A stretch of 64,000 nucleotides of DNA from Thermothielavioides terrestris NRRL 8126 (GCF_000226115.1 NC_016462.1:1798001-1862000); one strand, 5' to 3'; numbered from the stretch's first letter, positions 22,001 through 34,469 are shown. Program-made: numbers and translations. Notes: generated by a model not told the origin, from the letters alone.

Positions 22001-25000
22001 TGGGTCGTCATCGTACTCGAATTGATTGCGGTTGCGGTCAATCGGCTTCTCGGGCGTTCGCGCGACTAAGGCCACAAGGACCGCCTGTGCGTGAGTCGAC
22101 GTAGCAGCCTTCTTTTTTATGATGGTCGAGTCCATCGGGGCACCGGCGGGGCCCAGGCAGAGCAGATCGTTGATAAGATAGTTGAGGACGCTCGAACGAG
22201 GCTTGATGGGAGTGCTCGTCTGCATTGGCGCGCTCCGCTTGAAGTTGATGAACTCGACTTTTGCGCGGTTGAAGTTCTGCAAAAGCTCCGCCAAGCAGTT
22301 GAGGAGGAAGCAGCGGTAGACGAAAATGGGATGGTCCTCTGCCTTGAAGATCGGCTTGGATGGCTTCTTTTCCTTGTCCTTCTGATCAGCCGGTTGCTGA
22401 CCCGCTGCGGACGATGGCCCTTCCTCGCCCGAAGCAGACGGTCCCCCTTCCGCCTTTGCTTCCTTGAGCGCGTGGCTCGGCGGCTCCTTGTCGTCCACCT
22501 CCTTGTAGTTGAGCAGCTCGCAGAGGAGAAAGTGCACCACCCCGTCGGGGTTTTCGAGAACTGGCCGCTTGAGCTCAAACGGGGTCTTCGGTGCATCGGC
22601 CATCTCCTTGTCCTTCTCCTTGTCTGCAGATTCGGTAGACGGCTTGACGTCTTCAGCGGGGGCGTCCTCTGCGCCCTGCACCGCGGATCCATCGGCGCCC
22701 TCGTTGGACGGAGAAGACTGCTCTGCCGGCACATCCTTGAGGGAGAGGCTGTGGCTGCGAACGGCTGGATCGATGGCGGATGACCAGCGAGACAACTTGA
22801 CCAGCTCCGTCGTGACATCAACGAAGAGCTTCGGTGCCCGGAGCGCCACGTGAGAAAGTTGCCGCAGGTAGCTCTGAATCTCGTAAGACCGCGGATTCCG
22901 TGACGAAGCCAAGTACTGCCGAATTTCCGTCTGCATCATCTGGCGGATGATCTCTTCATCCTCCACGATGTGACGCAGAACGATCATGATGTTGTCTGCG
23001 ATGTGGGATTGGTTGAGGCGCGAGGAACCTCCGCCACAAGACTGCTTCGCCATCACAAACAGCCGTTGCAGGTTGCGCTTCTCCCCGACCACCTTTGCCA
23101 TTGAGTGGTCGCGCGTCAGGATTACAAGGAGACGCAGGACGGAGACGGCAAGTGACTCCTCCTTTCCGATTCTCGGCAATATCTCAAGGATGGCGGTGAG
23201 AAGGCTGGAGCGGTCCTCGGCCGACAAGTTGAGCTCCTTGGCGACCCAGACTGGCTGCTCGACAGGATCATCGTCATTGGCCGGCGCCTTCCATACTGCC
23301 TCGACCGGCTGCTCGTCATCGGACAACAGGATCTCGAAGATCAGAAGGATGTACGGGATCCATGACGGGAGCTCCTCGTTGGAGCTCGCCGGAGAAACCT
23401 TCAGGAAACTCAGATAATCGCTGATGTTTTCCTTCAGGGAGGGCAGCGTGGACTTGAAGAATTGCCGGTTCTGGAGGAGAAGGGACAACAGGTGCGCATA
23501 AGCCGCAATGCCCCGACTGTTTGATCGCTTCTCGTCGTCGTCATCCATGGCAAAGGACATGAGAGCATTTGCCAAGATGTCGCCGACCTCAACCCGCTTC
23601 TCTTCGTTGTCGGACTTGAGGATCGTTGCATGGATTAGGTCGGAGATGTCAAACACCAAATCAGGATGCGCCCTGATAACGTCGAGGCAGCGGTCAATCA
23701 GATCGGTCTGCAGCTCCGCCCGCTCCTTATCCAGATCCTCCTTCGTAATCCGTGGGAATGCCGGGGACTCCGTAGCCGCGCTTGAGGATGCGGTCTCTGC
23801 ATGGGCTGGCAGCGAGGGCTCAGCACTTGGCTCCTGGTTAGCAGAATGTTGGCTGGAGCCGTCATGGCTCGTGTCGTTGGACTCGTCGGACGAGTGATCT
23901 CCAAGTGCTCCAAGCACAGCTTCGTCGATGGCCTCCTGAATGAAGTTATTGATTTCGGGCACCGGGTCCAGGGACATGGGGCCCGCCGCCAGAGAGTCAG
24001 CGGATGAACCAGCCGCATTCGGCTCCCCAGCCTCCTGCGATTTTGGCGACGGAGGGGGCCGGTAGGCGTCCTCCTCGGGGATCGGATTGCGGTTACCAGC
24101 CAACCCTTTTGAGTGAGCCCGACAATATTCCGCCGAGTCGTCGTGCCTTCCATTGGCCCGGTAGACAGCCTCGCGAGCGAGCTCCTCGTCGTAATCAAGG
24201 CGTGTCAGGTTCTTGACTTGGTCCGCGTGCGCTATCCAGTTGAAACGAACGTGCTCGCGCTGTTTGAAGATAGGTGGCGGGGAGGTCTTGTCCGATTTGC
24301 GCCATGCGTTCGACTCCTGGTCGGCGGCCGCAATCGTCTTGATGATGTCAATAACCCTGCTCAGCGCCGTCACCGGAGCCTTCTCGACGAACTCAGATTC
24401 CCAGAGCTTACGGATGGTCGGCAAGACGGCCAACCGTAGCTCCACAACAAGCTGATGCCCGAAATCTCTGCTCCTGTCAACGGTCCGAGGGACCAAGTTG
24501 GTCTGGCCGAGCGAGTCGCAAACGTTCTTGCCGTTCACGATGAGATGGTAGATCTCAAGGATATTCTTCATCCCTGCTGTGGCCAGCCGCGCCTTGTGAG
24601 CATCCTCACCTTCATGCGCCCCTTTGCAGACCTCGTCCGCGAACTTGAGGAGCATCGTGTTGAGCAGCTCGATTCCACCGTGCTCCTTGAACGCCACCAA
24701 GACAGGAAGGCTTAGCTGGAGGTAGGACCGCTCGTTGGGGCGCGACGAATCCACCAACATCTCGTGCAACGTGTGGAACATCACAATCCAGTAATGGAGG
24801 TCTCTAACCGCCAACGTCTCCTGCGACATTTGCAATTGCGCGAGGACGGTCTCCGCCAAGGCCTCGGCAATGTCCAGATGGCGTGATCTCACGTAGGAAT
24901 CAACTCCTCGCCTCGGTAACAACGTCTTCGCAATCGTCTGGAAGAATGGAAGCGTACTCGGGGACAGCGAGTGCAGCAGACGATGAATAACGAGGTAGTT

Positions 25001-28000
25001 CCGGAACTGAGTCGTGGACCGCTCTTCCTCCGTCGGCTTTTTGGGCTGCGCAGAAGACTCTGTTCCATCTTCCCGCGAGTGACCAGCGGCACCCTCCCCA
25101 GCGTCGTCGGGACCACTGGGAAGCGCCGGCGGAGATGGAGCTTCGGCACCATCCTGGAGAACTGACTTGCTCCCCGTCCAGTGTTGCGGGACCAGGGCGG
25201 CGATGGCCATGTCTTCCGTGCTGACACCTCGCAACAGCGGTCCCAGACGCTTGACCAGAGTCACGAAATAGTCGAAGACATGGACTGCTGGCATCGTAAC
25301 CGTTTGCTGTCGGGACGCGTAGGGGAAGCTGTGGTGAAGTGTCCTGATGAGGGACTGTAGCCTCACCAGGGCTCTCACAACTCGGGTGCCGCCGGCCACT
25401 TTGCGAATCAAGCTTTGATCCCACTCTCCCTTGTCATTCAGGAGGGAGAGATTGGGGACGACGAAGGGAGCGAAAAACGGTTGGGCACCCTCCCCGCCGA
25501 CAAGGGGCTCCAGTTCATCGAGAGTGGCATGAATCCGGTTGAGCAGGGACGGGAATCCAAGGATCGGGCTCGCATCGATCAGTTGGGCGAGGAGCTTCGA
25601 GAGCGTGTGCGAGGCGTTGGTAGTGTCGAAATCTTCAGGCAGGCTGGAAGCTTCCGAGAGTTGCAGGAGCATCTCGATACCGCCTTCGCGAATGAAGGGG
25701 GACTTGAGACTGGAGTTGCTGAAAATAGCAAGGAGGAAAGAAGAGACTGCCGAAATGTAAGGCGTGATCTCATGGGCCGCCCCTGTGGGCCTCTCCAGTC
25801 CAGACTGCATGTCGCTGTTCGCATCAAGACGCTCCGAAGACACCGCGCTCGCATCCACCATCTCGACATCAGCATCCTCAGCTGTCTCTTTGCCTTTCCC
25901 TTTGGCTGTGACAGCCGCGGTTCCCGCACCGACTAGCAACGAGTCATCTGCGGTCACGGCTTTGCCGCTGGGGTCGGTAACTAAGAGCTTCGCACCCCAC
26001 CCTGCATTGGCGGACTTGGTCTTTGCGAGGTGCAGAACCCTCGAAACCATATCGATGACAGCGTTGGAGATCGCCGGCCGCAGTGCGGGATGATGACGGG
26101 CAAGCTCGTCGAAACTGCCGCCAACTTGGACGGCCAGCTCGGAGTCCGAGAGAAGTTGGACGTGCTCCGGACTCTCAAAGATTTCCATGTAGCTATCGAT
26201 GGCATGCGAAGAAACGATCATCTTCATGCCAAGGTTGTTCAGCGATATGGAGTTCAAGATGGAAGGTATGACGTTGATGGCCTCGTAGGACGCAAGGATT
26301 CCACGCGCGACATGTTCTCTCGGCGACTCGAGCATCTCTTGAGTGGGAGGGTGTGGGCGTTCATCGCGCTCGAAGCTGACCGAGTCGTCGGAGTAAGCTG
26401 GTGAGCCAGGCTCCTCGTCGCCCTCGGCCTCCTCTTTCGGTGTCCCTGGAGGTTTCGGCAGAGTGACAGGGTTGCCGGTCAGGGTCTCGAGGAAACTCTG
26501 GATCATGCCCGACTCCGAAATAGCTGCGAAGCTCGTTGGATCGTTGTTCATGAAATCGCTCAAGAGGGTCGCGGCGTTCGTCCACACCACGGTGCCGAAG
26601 ACACGCATGTCCTCGGTAATGACGCGGAGGCTGGCCAGCAACGAGGAGTTGTCCACCAAGTTCCGCAGTAGCCGGTCCGTGTTGGCGCCAAACGAGAAGG
26701 CATTGGTCATGATGTGGTGGATGAACTTAAGAAGCCACTTAAGGGTCTGCTGTTCGTAGAACGGGATCTCATAGTCCACCAACTGTGCGCGGAACTCGGG
26801 TTTCGTGCCCTTTCCGGCCAAGGCGAGCTCCTTCGAACGGGCCACCGTGTCAATGATGAGATTGGAGATGGCATCAAGCCCCCCGGCGTTGCTTAACACG
26901 GTGAAGGCGCCCTGGAAGGAGTAGACAATGGTGTCGAGGAAGGCGAGTATCACGCCGTAATTGCGCGTCGCCGTCTTCGACCGGATGTTCAGTATCTGGA
27001 CCAGGATCTCGAGGAGGCCGGCAGATGACATTTCTTGCCCGATGCGAGTAGACATGGCCATCTGGAGTGTCAAGGCGAAGAGAGCGGTGCGCCACTGATC
27101 AAGGTCGGTTACCTTTCCTTCATCCTCCTCAATTGGGTCCTCTCGCATGCTCGCCACGGCCTTCCGGACAACGTACAGCAGGATGCCGTGGTTGACATTG
27201 GCGTTTAGAGCCGCAATCACTTCGGCATACTTGCTCTGCATGACGGTAATAGCCTCCAGAGCTGCGAGGGCAATGGCTTGTAACCGCAGAGGCGTCTCCG
27301 GGGCTCCGTCGGCCGAGGGGTGGATCAACTCGGCCAACTGGTACACGAGCTGGTACCTGCGAGGCTCGTCGTTGTCCTGCTTCAAAACCTTCTCGACAAA
27401 CGTCGCTTCCGGGTGGATGTAGGCCAGGTTGGTGATGGCCAGCAGGCGAACGGCTAGCGCCAGCTGCCGATCCTCTGGCGAACCCAAAAGCGCCTTGGAT
27501 ATCCTCAACCGATTGAGAAACTCGTACCGGGAAGATTTGGGCATATCAGCCGGGCAGAGTTTGAGAAGCTCGTAGACGGACGTCGACTGCACCGTGGCCT
27601 GGCGCACCTCGACGGACTTGGGGCCGGAATGAGCGTGGTCGTCACTGCCCACGCCATGACCCCGGTTGGCCGGGCTGTCTTCCGACCCCGGGGGCCTATT
27701 GGGGCGTGGCGTGTTTATTACGCCGGTAGAGCTGCGACGAAGCGGAGTGGGAGTCGTGGGAGCTGACGACAGGCCGCGGTCCCCAGCCGGCGACTGCTCT
27801 GCCGTTGAGGAGCCGGCAACCTCGACCTTTGGATAATACACCACCCTCACATCGCCCCAGCCATCCCAGCGTCCATCGTCGGCAGGGCCGGGTGAGACGA
27901 GCGAGGTCAGATCGTTAGCATAGACGGATGCCGCGTTCCTATGGCCGGCAGTCGCTGGCTTCTCTTTCACCTTGCTCGCCGAAACGGGTGTCGCTGAAGG

Positions 28001-28751
28001 GAGATCGGAGAAGCGAGGACCCGGCGTGACTGGGGTCTTCACAAACGGTTGAGCGAGGAAGTTCACCCGATCGAGGTCGATGTTGTAATGATTCGCAAGC
28101 AGGGCGCTGCTGACCTGCCGGTTCGCTGTCCCCACGCGCTTGATCGAGGCCTGATAGCGCTGTGCGAGCTCCAGGCCGACCTCCAGAGCAGCATAAACCA
28201 CCTTGAGAGATGTGCTGGCGAGCAAATCATTCAAATGATGGCTGCTTGCGTAGATGCTCCGGTTGCCGCAGTGTTGCAAAAGAACCCGGGTGAAGTTTAG
28301 GACGGACACGATGAGCTGGCAATCCCCATCTGCCTTGTATCCGAGCTGGAGCAGGCGCTCGCGGCTCCAAGGCTCTTCATCGGCGTATTCGACCGGCGCG
28401 CCCTGATTCAGGAGCAGATCGCACGCAAAGTCTCGCATCTGGAAGCCCTCATTTAGCTTGTACGTGGCGCAGAATGCCTCGAGAATGCTGTCGAAGCGAT
28501 TCAGCAGCGGGATCCAGTGATAGAGATCCCCACGCGGGAACGGCCATCTCGTAGGAAACTCATCGAGTTTCTGGGGAATGAGCGGCAACGGCGTCGACGA
28601 TGCGGCGAGTACATAGTCCCTAACCCAGGGAGACTACGCGAGGATCATCAGTACACGCGACGGGCCGCAGAGTAGATGATGGGTACAAGATGCAGCGACT
28701 TACCATGGTCTCCCGGTGGCGGGACTGCATCGTCTTAGTGATTTTGCCCAT
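16010..28751 (-). CDS. TOM1: Giant HECT E3 ubiquitin ligase, TOM1/HUWE1 family (4093 aa)
   Basis: A HECT-type E3 ligase that passes ubiquitin from E2 to substrates through a cysteine thioester; relatives act in mRNA export, histone and ribosomal protein turnover. Exons in transcript order: 28751-28704, 28633-20809 (7.8 kb), 20756-20697, 20636-20478, 20349-16600, 16524-16180, 16104-16010. The start [16 protein letters not shown] splices into [32 protein letters not shown] is the family N-terminus leading into the DUF908/DUF913 helical repeats. An Asp/Glu-rich tract covers about residues 2427-2562, a charged coiled coil about 2870-2960, and then come three LP-x-x-hydrophobic-R-E-x-V/I motifs ([31 protein letters not shown]) that match the ubiquitin-binding UBM repeats. 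The HECT domain fills about 3740-4093, with catalytic Cys4060 in SSHTCFN and the C-terminal FGFA. Length fits fungal members. Three of the introns lie close together around the acidic part. Confidence 0.96.
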
Positions 28752-30572
28752 CTTGACGAAGCGGCTGCGCCGCCAGGGCTGAACGAAGTAGAAACTCCCC
28801 CTCCACTACCTACACGTCCTGCGAGCGGACGGTAGCCTTGCCTCTAGGGTCAAATTTGCAGTCGGGCAGGACACGCGGGAACAAAGCCTGAGCGGGACGC
28901 CCGACGGGGGCAGTTCTTGTGGTCGGTGATGGCGTACGACGGCTGTGCGCGGAAGTTGGCCGAAGTCACTCAGCGGCGGATAGCGGAGCTTCCCCGAGCG
29001 CGCAGACAGCTTGATGGCGAGTGCAGGTCGCCTCAAAGTGTCTGACAAGTCGAGATGCAGCACAGCCGCAACATTCGTCGCTGAAATTCGTAGTTCTCTG
29101 CGTCGTGGTCGATTGCTGCGACCGGAGTTACGTCGCAAAGTGGGAAGCGGTCGTAGAAAGTCGGTCGTGTGCTGCAGAGAATGGAAACTTCGGCGCGAAG
29201 TTCAGCAGAGGCAATGACGGCAGCTGCTGGTCAGGTACAAACGGCCCCAAAAAAGTGAGGTTCGGCCGGCAAGTGCCGCCACCCGGGTATGCTCTCAGCG
29301 AATTGCATCAGAGTGGGGCAGCGAGCTGCCTGAAATTGTAGATACCGTGCCAGAGTACACAGTATCTGCGATGGAAGCTACCTGAAATTTGAACGTAGCA
29401 GAAGTTCTACCGAGCTGTTCTGTGCCACTTAGTAACGCCTCCCTTGACCAAGGATGGAATGAGATTTCTCGCTCGTGCGAGTCTTTGAACTGCACAACTC
29501 GTGAAATGCCTTCCACAGTCTCACGGTTGGAGCAACCGTGGTCCCATTCAGTTCCAGTAACCTTCTTACAAGTGCACGGTAATCCGTGCACAGTGCAACC
29601 CCACCATTGCCACCCTCTGGTGGTGGGGTGCTCCAGGCTCCCAACGCAAGGCTTGGAACAGCCAAGTTGGACCTCAACTTGAAGCTACAAGCGCTGAACA
29701 ACCAGCGCGTTGCAAGGCCGGTTGGCCGACAACCATTTTGCCACGGCAGAAACTGGAAGGAAACGCCTGAGACGTGGCGCCTCTTGTCCGAATGGAAGTG
29801 GAAGAATCGCCGATCCGATCCAAGACCTCCATCCAGTAGACCGTGGAAACTGCTGGGTCTTGTCGGAGGACCGGTAGCTAACATGGAACGCAAACGGAGA
29901 GACAGGAACTCGACGACTCCTCGAGCTTACTGTGGTACACAAAGAGTTGGGTGATCCAAAAGTGCGCGAGAACGTAGCTGATGCAGGGAGGGAGGTAAGC
30001 AAGATATGCAGTGAAACAGAACCACAGAACAAGATCAGCTCCAGACCCGGGTGTATGCACATCTTGCCGTGCCTCTCTGTGTTTTTTTGGAGGCGCCAGG
30101 ACGGCGCACCCTGCAGCCGGCACACCCGGCGCTTCCTCATGAGCCGCTATGAATATCTGAGGCCACTCTGTGCTCTCTCCTTGTTTACGCTTTGTAAGGC
30201 TGTAAGGCGTGTATTCGTAGCTGAGATACCTTAGGTATCAAACAACAGCAACAGCGTCAACATCGGGTACATGCCAACCTGAGGCAATCACTGTCCGGCA
30301 GATTGACAATCAGAATGACGCTGGCGGCCGGTGAAAGCACTCTGATCACAGATCACCGCGGCGGCGAGTGGTTATTCTGATTGGGGTGTTGCGTAGGCAG
30401 TTCTCCGAGCCGCTCTGATCAGCCGCCTGGCATGCTCAATGCAAAGACTCATTCTCGAGATTCCGTGAAGGGTTCCTATGCCATGTACACGTCCCGTATG
30501 AGCCGGCAAGCAAGCAAGCACGCCATGACCATTTCCGAAAGCAACCCGAGACCCAATCCAAACGCCCCAATT
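28752..30572. other. TOM1 promoter and RPS6 3' flank
   Basis: About 1.8 kb without a recognised gene. It contains three consecutive perfect inverted repeats at 29522-29629, annotated separately. Minus-strand frames of about 150 codons (29429-29893 and 29685-30140) overlap each other in different frames and carry no domain. Confidence 0.5.
29522..29629. repeat. Cluster of three perfect inverted repeats
   Basis: Three hairpin-forming palindromes occur in a row: CACGGTTG/CAACCGTG (29522-29529 and 29533-29540, 3-nt loop); GTGCACGG/CCGTGCAC (29572-29579 and 29584-29591, 4-nt loop); ACCCCACCA/TGGTGGGGT (29598-29606 and 29621-29629, 14-nt loop). All arms pair perfectly. No adjacent gene explains them. 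Confidence 0.7.
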
Positions 30573-31670
30573 TTACTTGCGCATCGAGCTGGCTCTCCGC
30601 TTGCGGAGATCGGCCTTCTGAGCCTTGGCCTCAGCAACACGCTTGGCCAGGATCTGAGCATACTCGTTCTAGAGCATTGTCAGCACACGTTTCTTTGGCC
30701 TCAAAGAGAGGAACTGCCAACGTACCGCCTCGTCCTTGACCTTCTCAGCCTGGCGGCGCTTCAGCGCAATGCGGTGGCGCTTGTGCTGGAGGCGCTGAGG
30801 AGTGACCAGGCGCTGGATGCGAGGAGCCTTGGTGTAAGGCTTCTTGCCCTCGCCCTTGGGCTGGACCTCACGCCGAATGACGTACTTGCGGACCTATTAT
30901 TCCGATGGGAACTCCGTATTAGCCCTCCGATGTGGTTGCACTCAGACTCTACCCGAACTGCGCGACAGGAATCGACACAGCTCCAGGGCAGGCGATGACG
31001 GGATATAGGTGGCACGAAGCACATACATCGTCATCCTTGCTGAGGCCGAAGAACCGCCGGATCTTGGTGGCACGCTTGGGGCCGAGGCGCTTGGGGTGGA
31101 CAGTATCGGTGAGGCCGGGAATGTCCTGCTCGCCCTGCTTGACGATCGAGAGAGCGAGGACGGAGAGATCGGGGCCGACGATGCAGCCGCGGACCGACTT
31201 GCGCTTGCGCTCACCGGTACGGCGGGGGCGGTAGCAGGAGTGGCCCTCGGAGAGGAGGAGGCGGACACGGTTCGGCGCAATGACACCCTGCTTCATCGGG
31301 AAACCTTGCTTGTCGTTGCCACCGGTGATGCGGAGGATGTAGCCCTTCCACTCGTCGCCGAGCGGGTCGCCAGGGACCTCGGCGCCCATCTAATAGCTGT
31401 CAGTATGCCTTCGCACAATCGGCGGGATTCGATCGAACATACGCGCTTCCTGTAGTGAGATGGTCAGTAAAAGACAGCAAAAGGCAACAAGCTTGGACTG
31501 CCAACATACTCGAAGAAGTGCCTGAGCTTCCGCTCATCATCCACCTCGATCAGCTTCTGCGAGCCATTCGCAGGGTGCGAAATGTTCAGCTAAGGGCCGA
31601 GTCAGCATTGTCACCGGACCGAGCTGCCGACACACAAGCAAGCCGTAAAATGATTATTTCTTACCTTCAT
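30573..31670 (-). CDS. RPS6: 40S ribosomal protein S6 (eS6), with a 7-nt microexon
   Basis: Small-subunit ribosomal protein eS6, 239 residues, the classic TOR/S6-kinase target. Transcript-order exons: 31670-31665 (ATGAAG only), 31589-31510, 31449-31443, 31389-31027, 30893-30726, 30668-30573. The third exon is seven nucleotides (GAAGCGC). It completes the conserved junction [15 protein letters not shown], with E split before it and K-R inside it. The flanking introns (60 and 53 nt) both start GTATGTT, have ACTGAC branch sites and end CAG or TAG. Later exons supply [20 protein letters not shown], the [19 protein letters not shown] block and the basic C-terminal helix ending [10 protein letters not shown], whose serines are the phosphorylation site region. 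The gene is divergent from DPH1 across 534 bp. Identity and exon structure are firmly supported by phase and family sequence. Confidence 0.97.
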
Positions 31671-32204
31671 TTTGGCGGTGTTTGCTGAACGGCCGTCGTT
31701 GGTGATGCTGACTGCAGACTGGAGAAATCGAAGCGAAGGTTTTGTGTGCAGCAGCCAGCCCAGGAAAGATGTTAGGGCACAATTTTTGCGCGCTTCCCAT
31801 TGGCCAGTTTAACGTTAATCCGTCCTTGACATGGGTCAGTTTCCCGCACTGGGCTTGCCAGCCGGTGGGTCGGGAAATTCACACGAGTGCCAAGACCGAC
31901 TTACCTGCTGTGATAAGGTCGCCCGCTCTCCGATAGAGGGGTTGGGAGCGCTGTTGATAGAGGGGCTCATTCTGGACATCGGAATGCTAAGAGCTGCTGT
32001 TTCCAATCTGCGCCATGCTCAAATCCCTTAGACATTAATCACAACGATAGCTTGCGTCCAACGTCTCGCCCGAAGCACGTGGCCGCGGAGCGAATACTCG
32101 AGACCCTCATTGGAAATCCTAGCTAGGCACGAGACTCATGATCCGGGAGTTCTGAAGTGACAGCCTTTTCCCACTTCCACGGCGGCAATTTCTCAATATA
32201 CACC
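31671..32204. promoter_or_regulatory. Shared divergent promoter region, RPS6 and DPH1
   Basis: The 534 bp between the divergent start codons of RPS6 (-) and DPH1 (+) must hold both promoters. It has no competing gene. No TATA or named activator site can be assigned with confidence from sequence alone. Confidence 0.55.
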
Positions 32205-33582
32205 ATGGAAACCGACCGGGTCCTTGCCGATCGCAGCAACGCTGCTGAGGCACAAGACCCTGAGAATTCGCTGAGACAGCCAAAGAAGCGCTTCGTCGGC
32301 AGGCGGGCTGCGGCAGAGACTCCGAAGCCGAACCCGGGCGCGGCGTCGATTGAGGATGGCGGGGCAATCCAAGGTATAAAAGATCTGTTCGTGCTGCAGA
32401 TGACGCCTGATGCTGACACGGCGGCCAGTTGCGCAGCCAAGAAGAGGGCCGAGGATGCTCACAAGAATACCGGCCGAGATCCTCAACGACGAGGCGCTGA
32501 AGGCGGCGATAGCCCTCCTCCCCGCAAACTACTCGTTCGAGATACCCAAGACCATCCATCGCATCCGGACGATCGGAGCGAAGAGAGTGGCGCTGCAAAT
32601 GCCCGAGGGCTTGCTCATGTTTGCTACCACCATCTCCGACATTCTCACGCAGTTCTGCCCGGGCATCGAGACCTTAATCATGGGCGACGTTACTTACGGG
32701 GCTTGCTGCATCGATGACTACACGGCGCGAGCCATGGGCTGCGACCTGCTGGTGCACTACGCCCACAGCTGTCTCATACCAAATACCACCAACATACACC
32801 AGCTCTATGTCTTCGTCGACATCAGCATCGACACGTCTCATCTACTGGCCACTTTGGAGCGGAACTTCCCTCCTGGCAAAACCATGGCCATCGTCGGGAC
32901 GATCCAGTTCAATGCCACGATCCACGGCGTGCGGTCCGCGCTGGAGAAGGCTGGTTTCAAGGTGATCGTGCCGCAGATCGCGCCGTTGTCCAAGGGGGAG
33001 ATCCTGGGCTGCACATCCCCGAACCTCGCCACGTACACGGACGACCCCATAGACCTGATTCTCTACCTAGGCGACGGCCGCTTCCACCTCGAGAGCGTGA
33101 TGATTCAGAACCCGGACATTCCCGCATACCGGTACGACCCGTACTCGCGCAAGTTGACGCGCGAGTCGTACGACCACCGCGAGATGCGGGACGTGCGGGA
33201 GAGCGCGATACGGACGGCCAAGAAGGCCCGGAGATGGGGTCTCATCCTGGGCTCGCTGGGGCGGCAGGGGAACCCGAATACATTGCGCCGGATCGAGGAT
33301 GCGCTGGAGAAGAAGGGAATTCCGTACGTCAACTTGCTGCTCAGTGAGATCTTCCCCGGGAAGCTAGCTATGATGAGCGGCGACGTCGAGTGTTGGGTGC
33401 AGGTGGCCTGCCCGCGGCTGAGCATCGACTGGGGGTATGCCTTCCCGCGACCGCTGCTGACGCCGTACGAGGCGTTGGTTGCGCTGGACGTGCTGGAATA
33501 CCAGCAGGAGAAGCCGTATCCGATGGATTACTACGGCAAGGACGGGTTGGGCAGAACAAAGCCTGTCGTACCCGCTACTTGA
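32205..33582 (+). CDS. DPH1: Diphthamide biosynthesis protein 1 (440 aa)
   Basis: DPH1 with DPH2 forms the radical SAM-like 4Fe-4S enzyme that transfers the 3-amino-3-carboxypropyl group from SAM to a histidine of elongation factor 2, the first step of diphthamide synthesis. Exons are 32205-32373 and 32429-33582, with a 55-bp intron, a TGCTGAC branch site and a CAG acceptor; the junction gives [14 protein letters not shown] in frame. Family blocks include [53 protein letters not shown], and the C-terminal [11 protein letters not shown]. Candidate iron-sulfur ligands are C149/C150, C251 and C384. The N-terminal 55 residues are basic and disordered, containing KKRFVGRR. Length matches fungal DPH1. 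It converges on CTF8 with 209 bp between stop codons. Confidence 0.96.
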
Positions 33583-33791
33583 ATAATCATTCCGCTTGGC
33601 GTCCATGCTGTCCGGTTGAAATGATGGTCCCCGTGTACTGCAAGCCACGCGATCGTGTCCCATAATTGCCCTGCCTTGGTCTACTTTTTCCTCTTGAGTT
33701 CCCAGCACACTCTCCAGCCAGATCCCAAAATCCACTCCCATCTCGCCTTGCCCCTGAGAAGATCAACTCCCGACCAACCACACGCATGAGT

Positions 33792-34469
33792 TCACCCAAC
33801 CCCGCCACCAACCGGCTCGGGCCTGGAAGAGAACACTATCTTGTACTTGACAATCTCCATAACCTCCAGCTCACCCTCGCCCTCACTTTCCTCATCTCCT
33901 TCGCCACCACCGCCACCACCACCACCACCACCACCAAAAAGAACCCCACCTCCACCCCCCTCTTCTGTTCCCGTCTCCCCCCTCCAACTCCGCCTCCTCC
34001 CCCTCCTCCTCCTCCTCAAAACAGCCACGGCCCGCCCCAGCTTCCGCACCTCCCCCTGCAGCCGCTGGTGCTCGCCGACGTACATCCACACCCGCTTCAT
34101 CCAGGCCGTGTCGTCGTCGCCGCTCTTTCCACCAGCCCCATCACCACCACCACTACCAGTATTGCTACCACTACCGCTGATGTTGGCGGGGTGGTAATCC
34201 GGAAAGTGCAGCCGGCCGATGGGGATCGCTGGCGTCCTGCTGGTTCCGACACCGCCGCTGCTGCTGGTGGTGCCGGTGGCGGTGGGCGGGGTGTCGGGCG
34301 GGAAGGGCGGCAGGTTGATGGATCCCTGCAGCTCGACCAGGGCGAGGCCCGAGGGGGTTTGCAGGAGGGGCGGGAGGGGGTTTGGCTGGGCTGGGTGTTG
34401 GCTTCGGGGGCGAGGGTGGAGGAGGATTGCGGGGGACGGATGGGCTTGGGAGGGGGGTGGCGCTGGCAT
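33792..34469 (-). CDS. CTF8: Chromosome transmission fidelity protein 8 (225 aa)
   Basis: CTF8 is a small subunit of the Ctf18-RFC clamp loader, with DCC1, needed for sister-chromatid cohesion and replication. The diagnostic blocks are all present in order: LLQTPSGLALVELQGSINLP (about residues 34-53), IPIGRLHFPDY (about 82-92), WMKRVWMYVGEHQRLQGE (about 122-139), and the C-terminal ELEVMEIVKYKIVFSSRPEPV. Between the last two is a basic run of arginines and a poly-Gly tract (about residues 175-190) encoded by a CAC-type repeat on the plus strand at about 33905-33940; this tract is probably variable and not conserved. It is a single exon. The start is the ATG of MPAPPPSQAHP; the frame has no better upstream ATG. 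The 286-codon frame on the opposite strand is its shadow. A 24-bp minisatellite lies 63 bp upstream. Confidence 0.92.
   Translation of the reverse strand: MPAPPPSQAHPSPAILLHPRPRSQHPAQPNPLPPLLQTPSGLALVELQGSINLPPFPPDTPPTATGTTSSSGGVGTSRTPAIPIGRLHFPDYHPANISGSGSNTGSGGGDGAGGKSGDDDTAWMKRVWMYVGEHQRLQGEVRKLGRAVAVLRRRRRGRRRSWRGETGTEEGGGGGVLFGGGGGGGGGGGEGDEESEGEGELEVMEIVKYKIVFSSRPEPVGGGVG

Noticed and set aside
33900..33945. CAC trinucleotide run as a separate element
   Set aside because: It lies within CTF8 and encodes its poly-Gly tract; noted under that gene.
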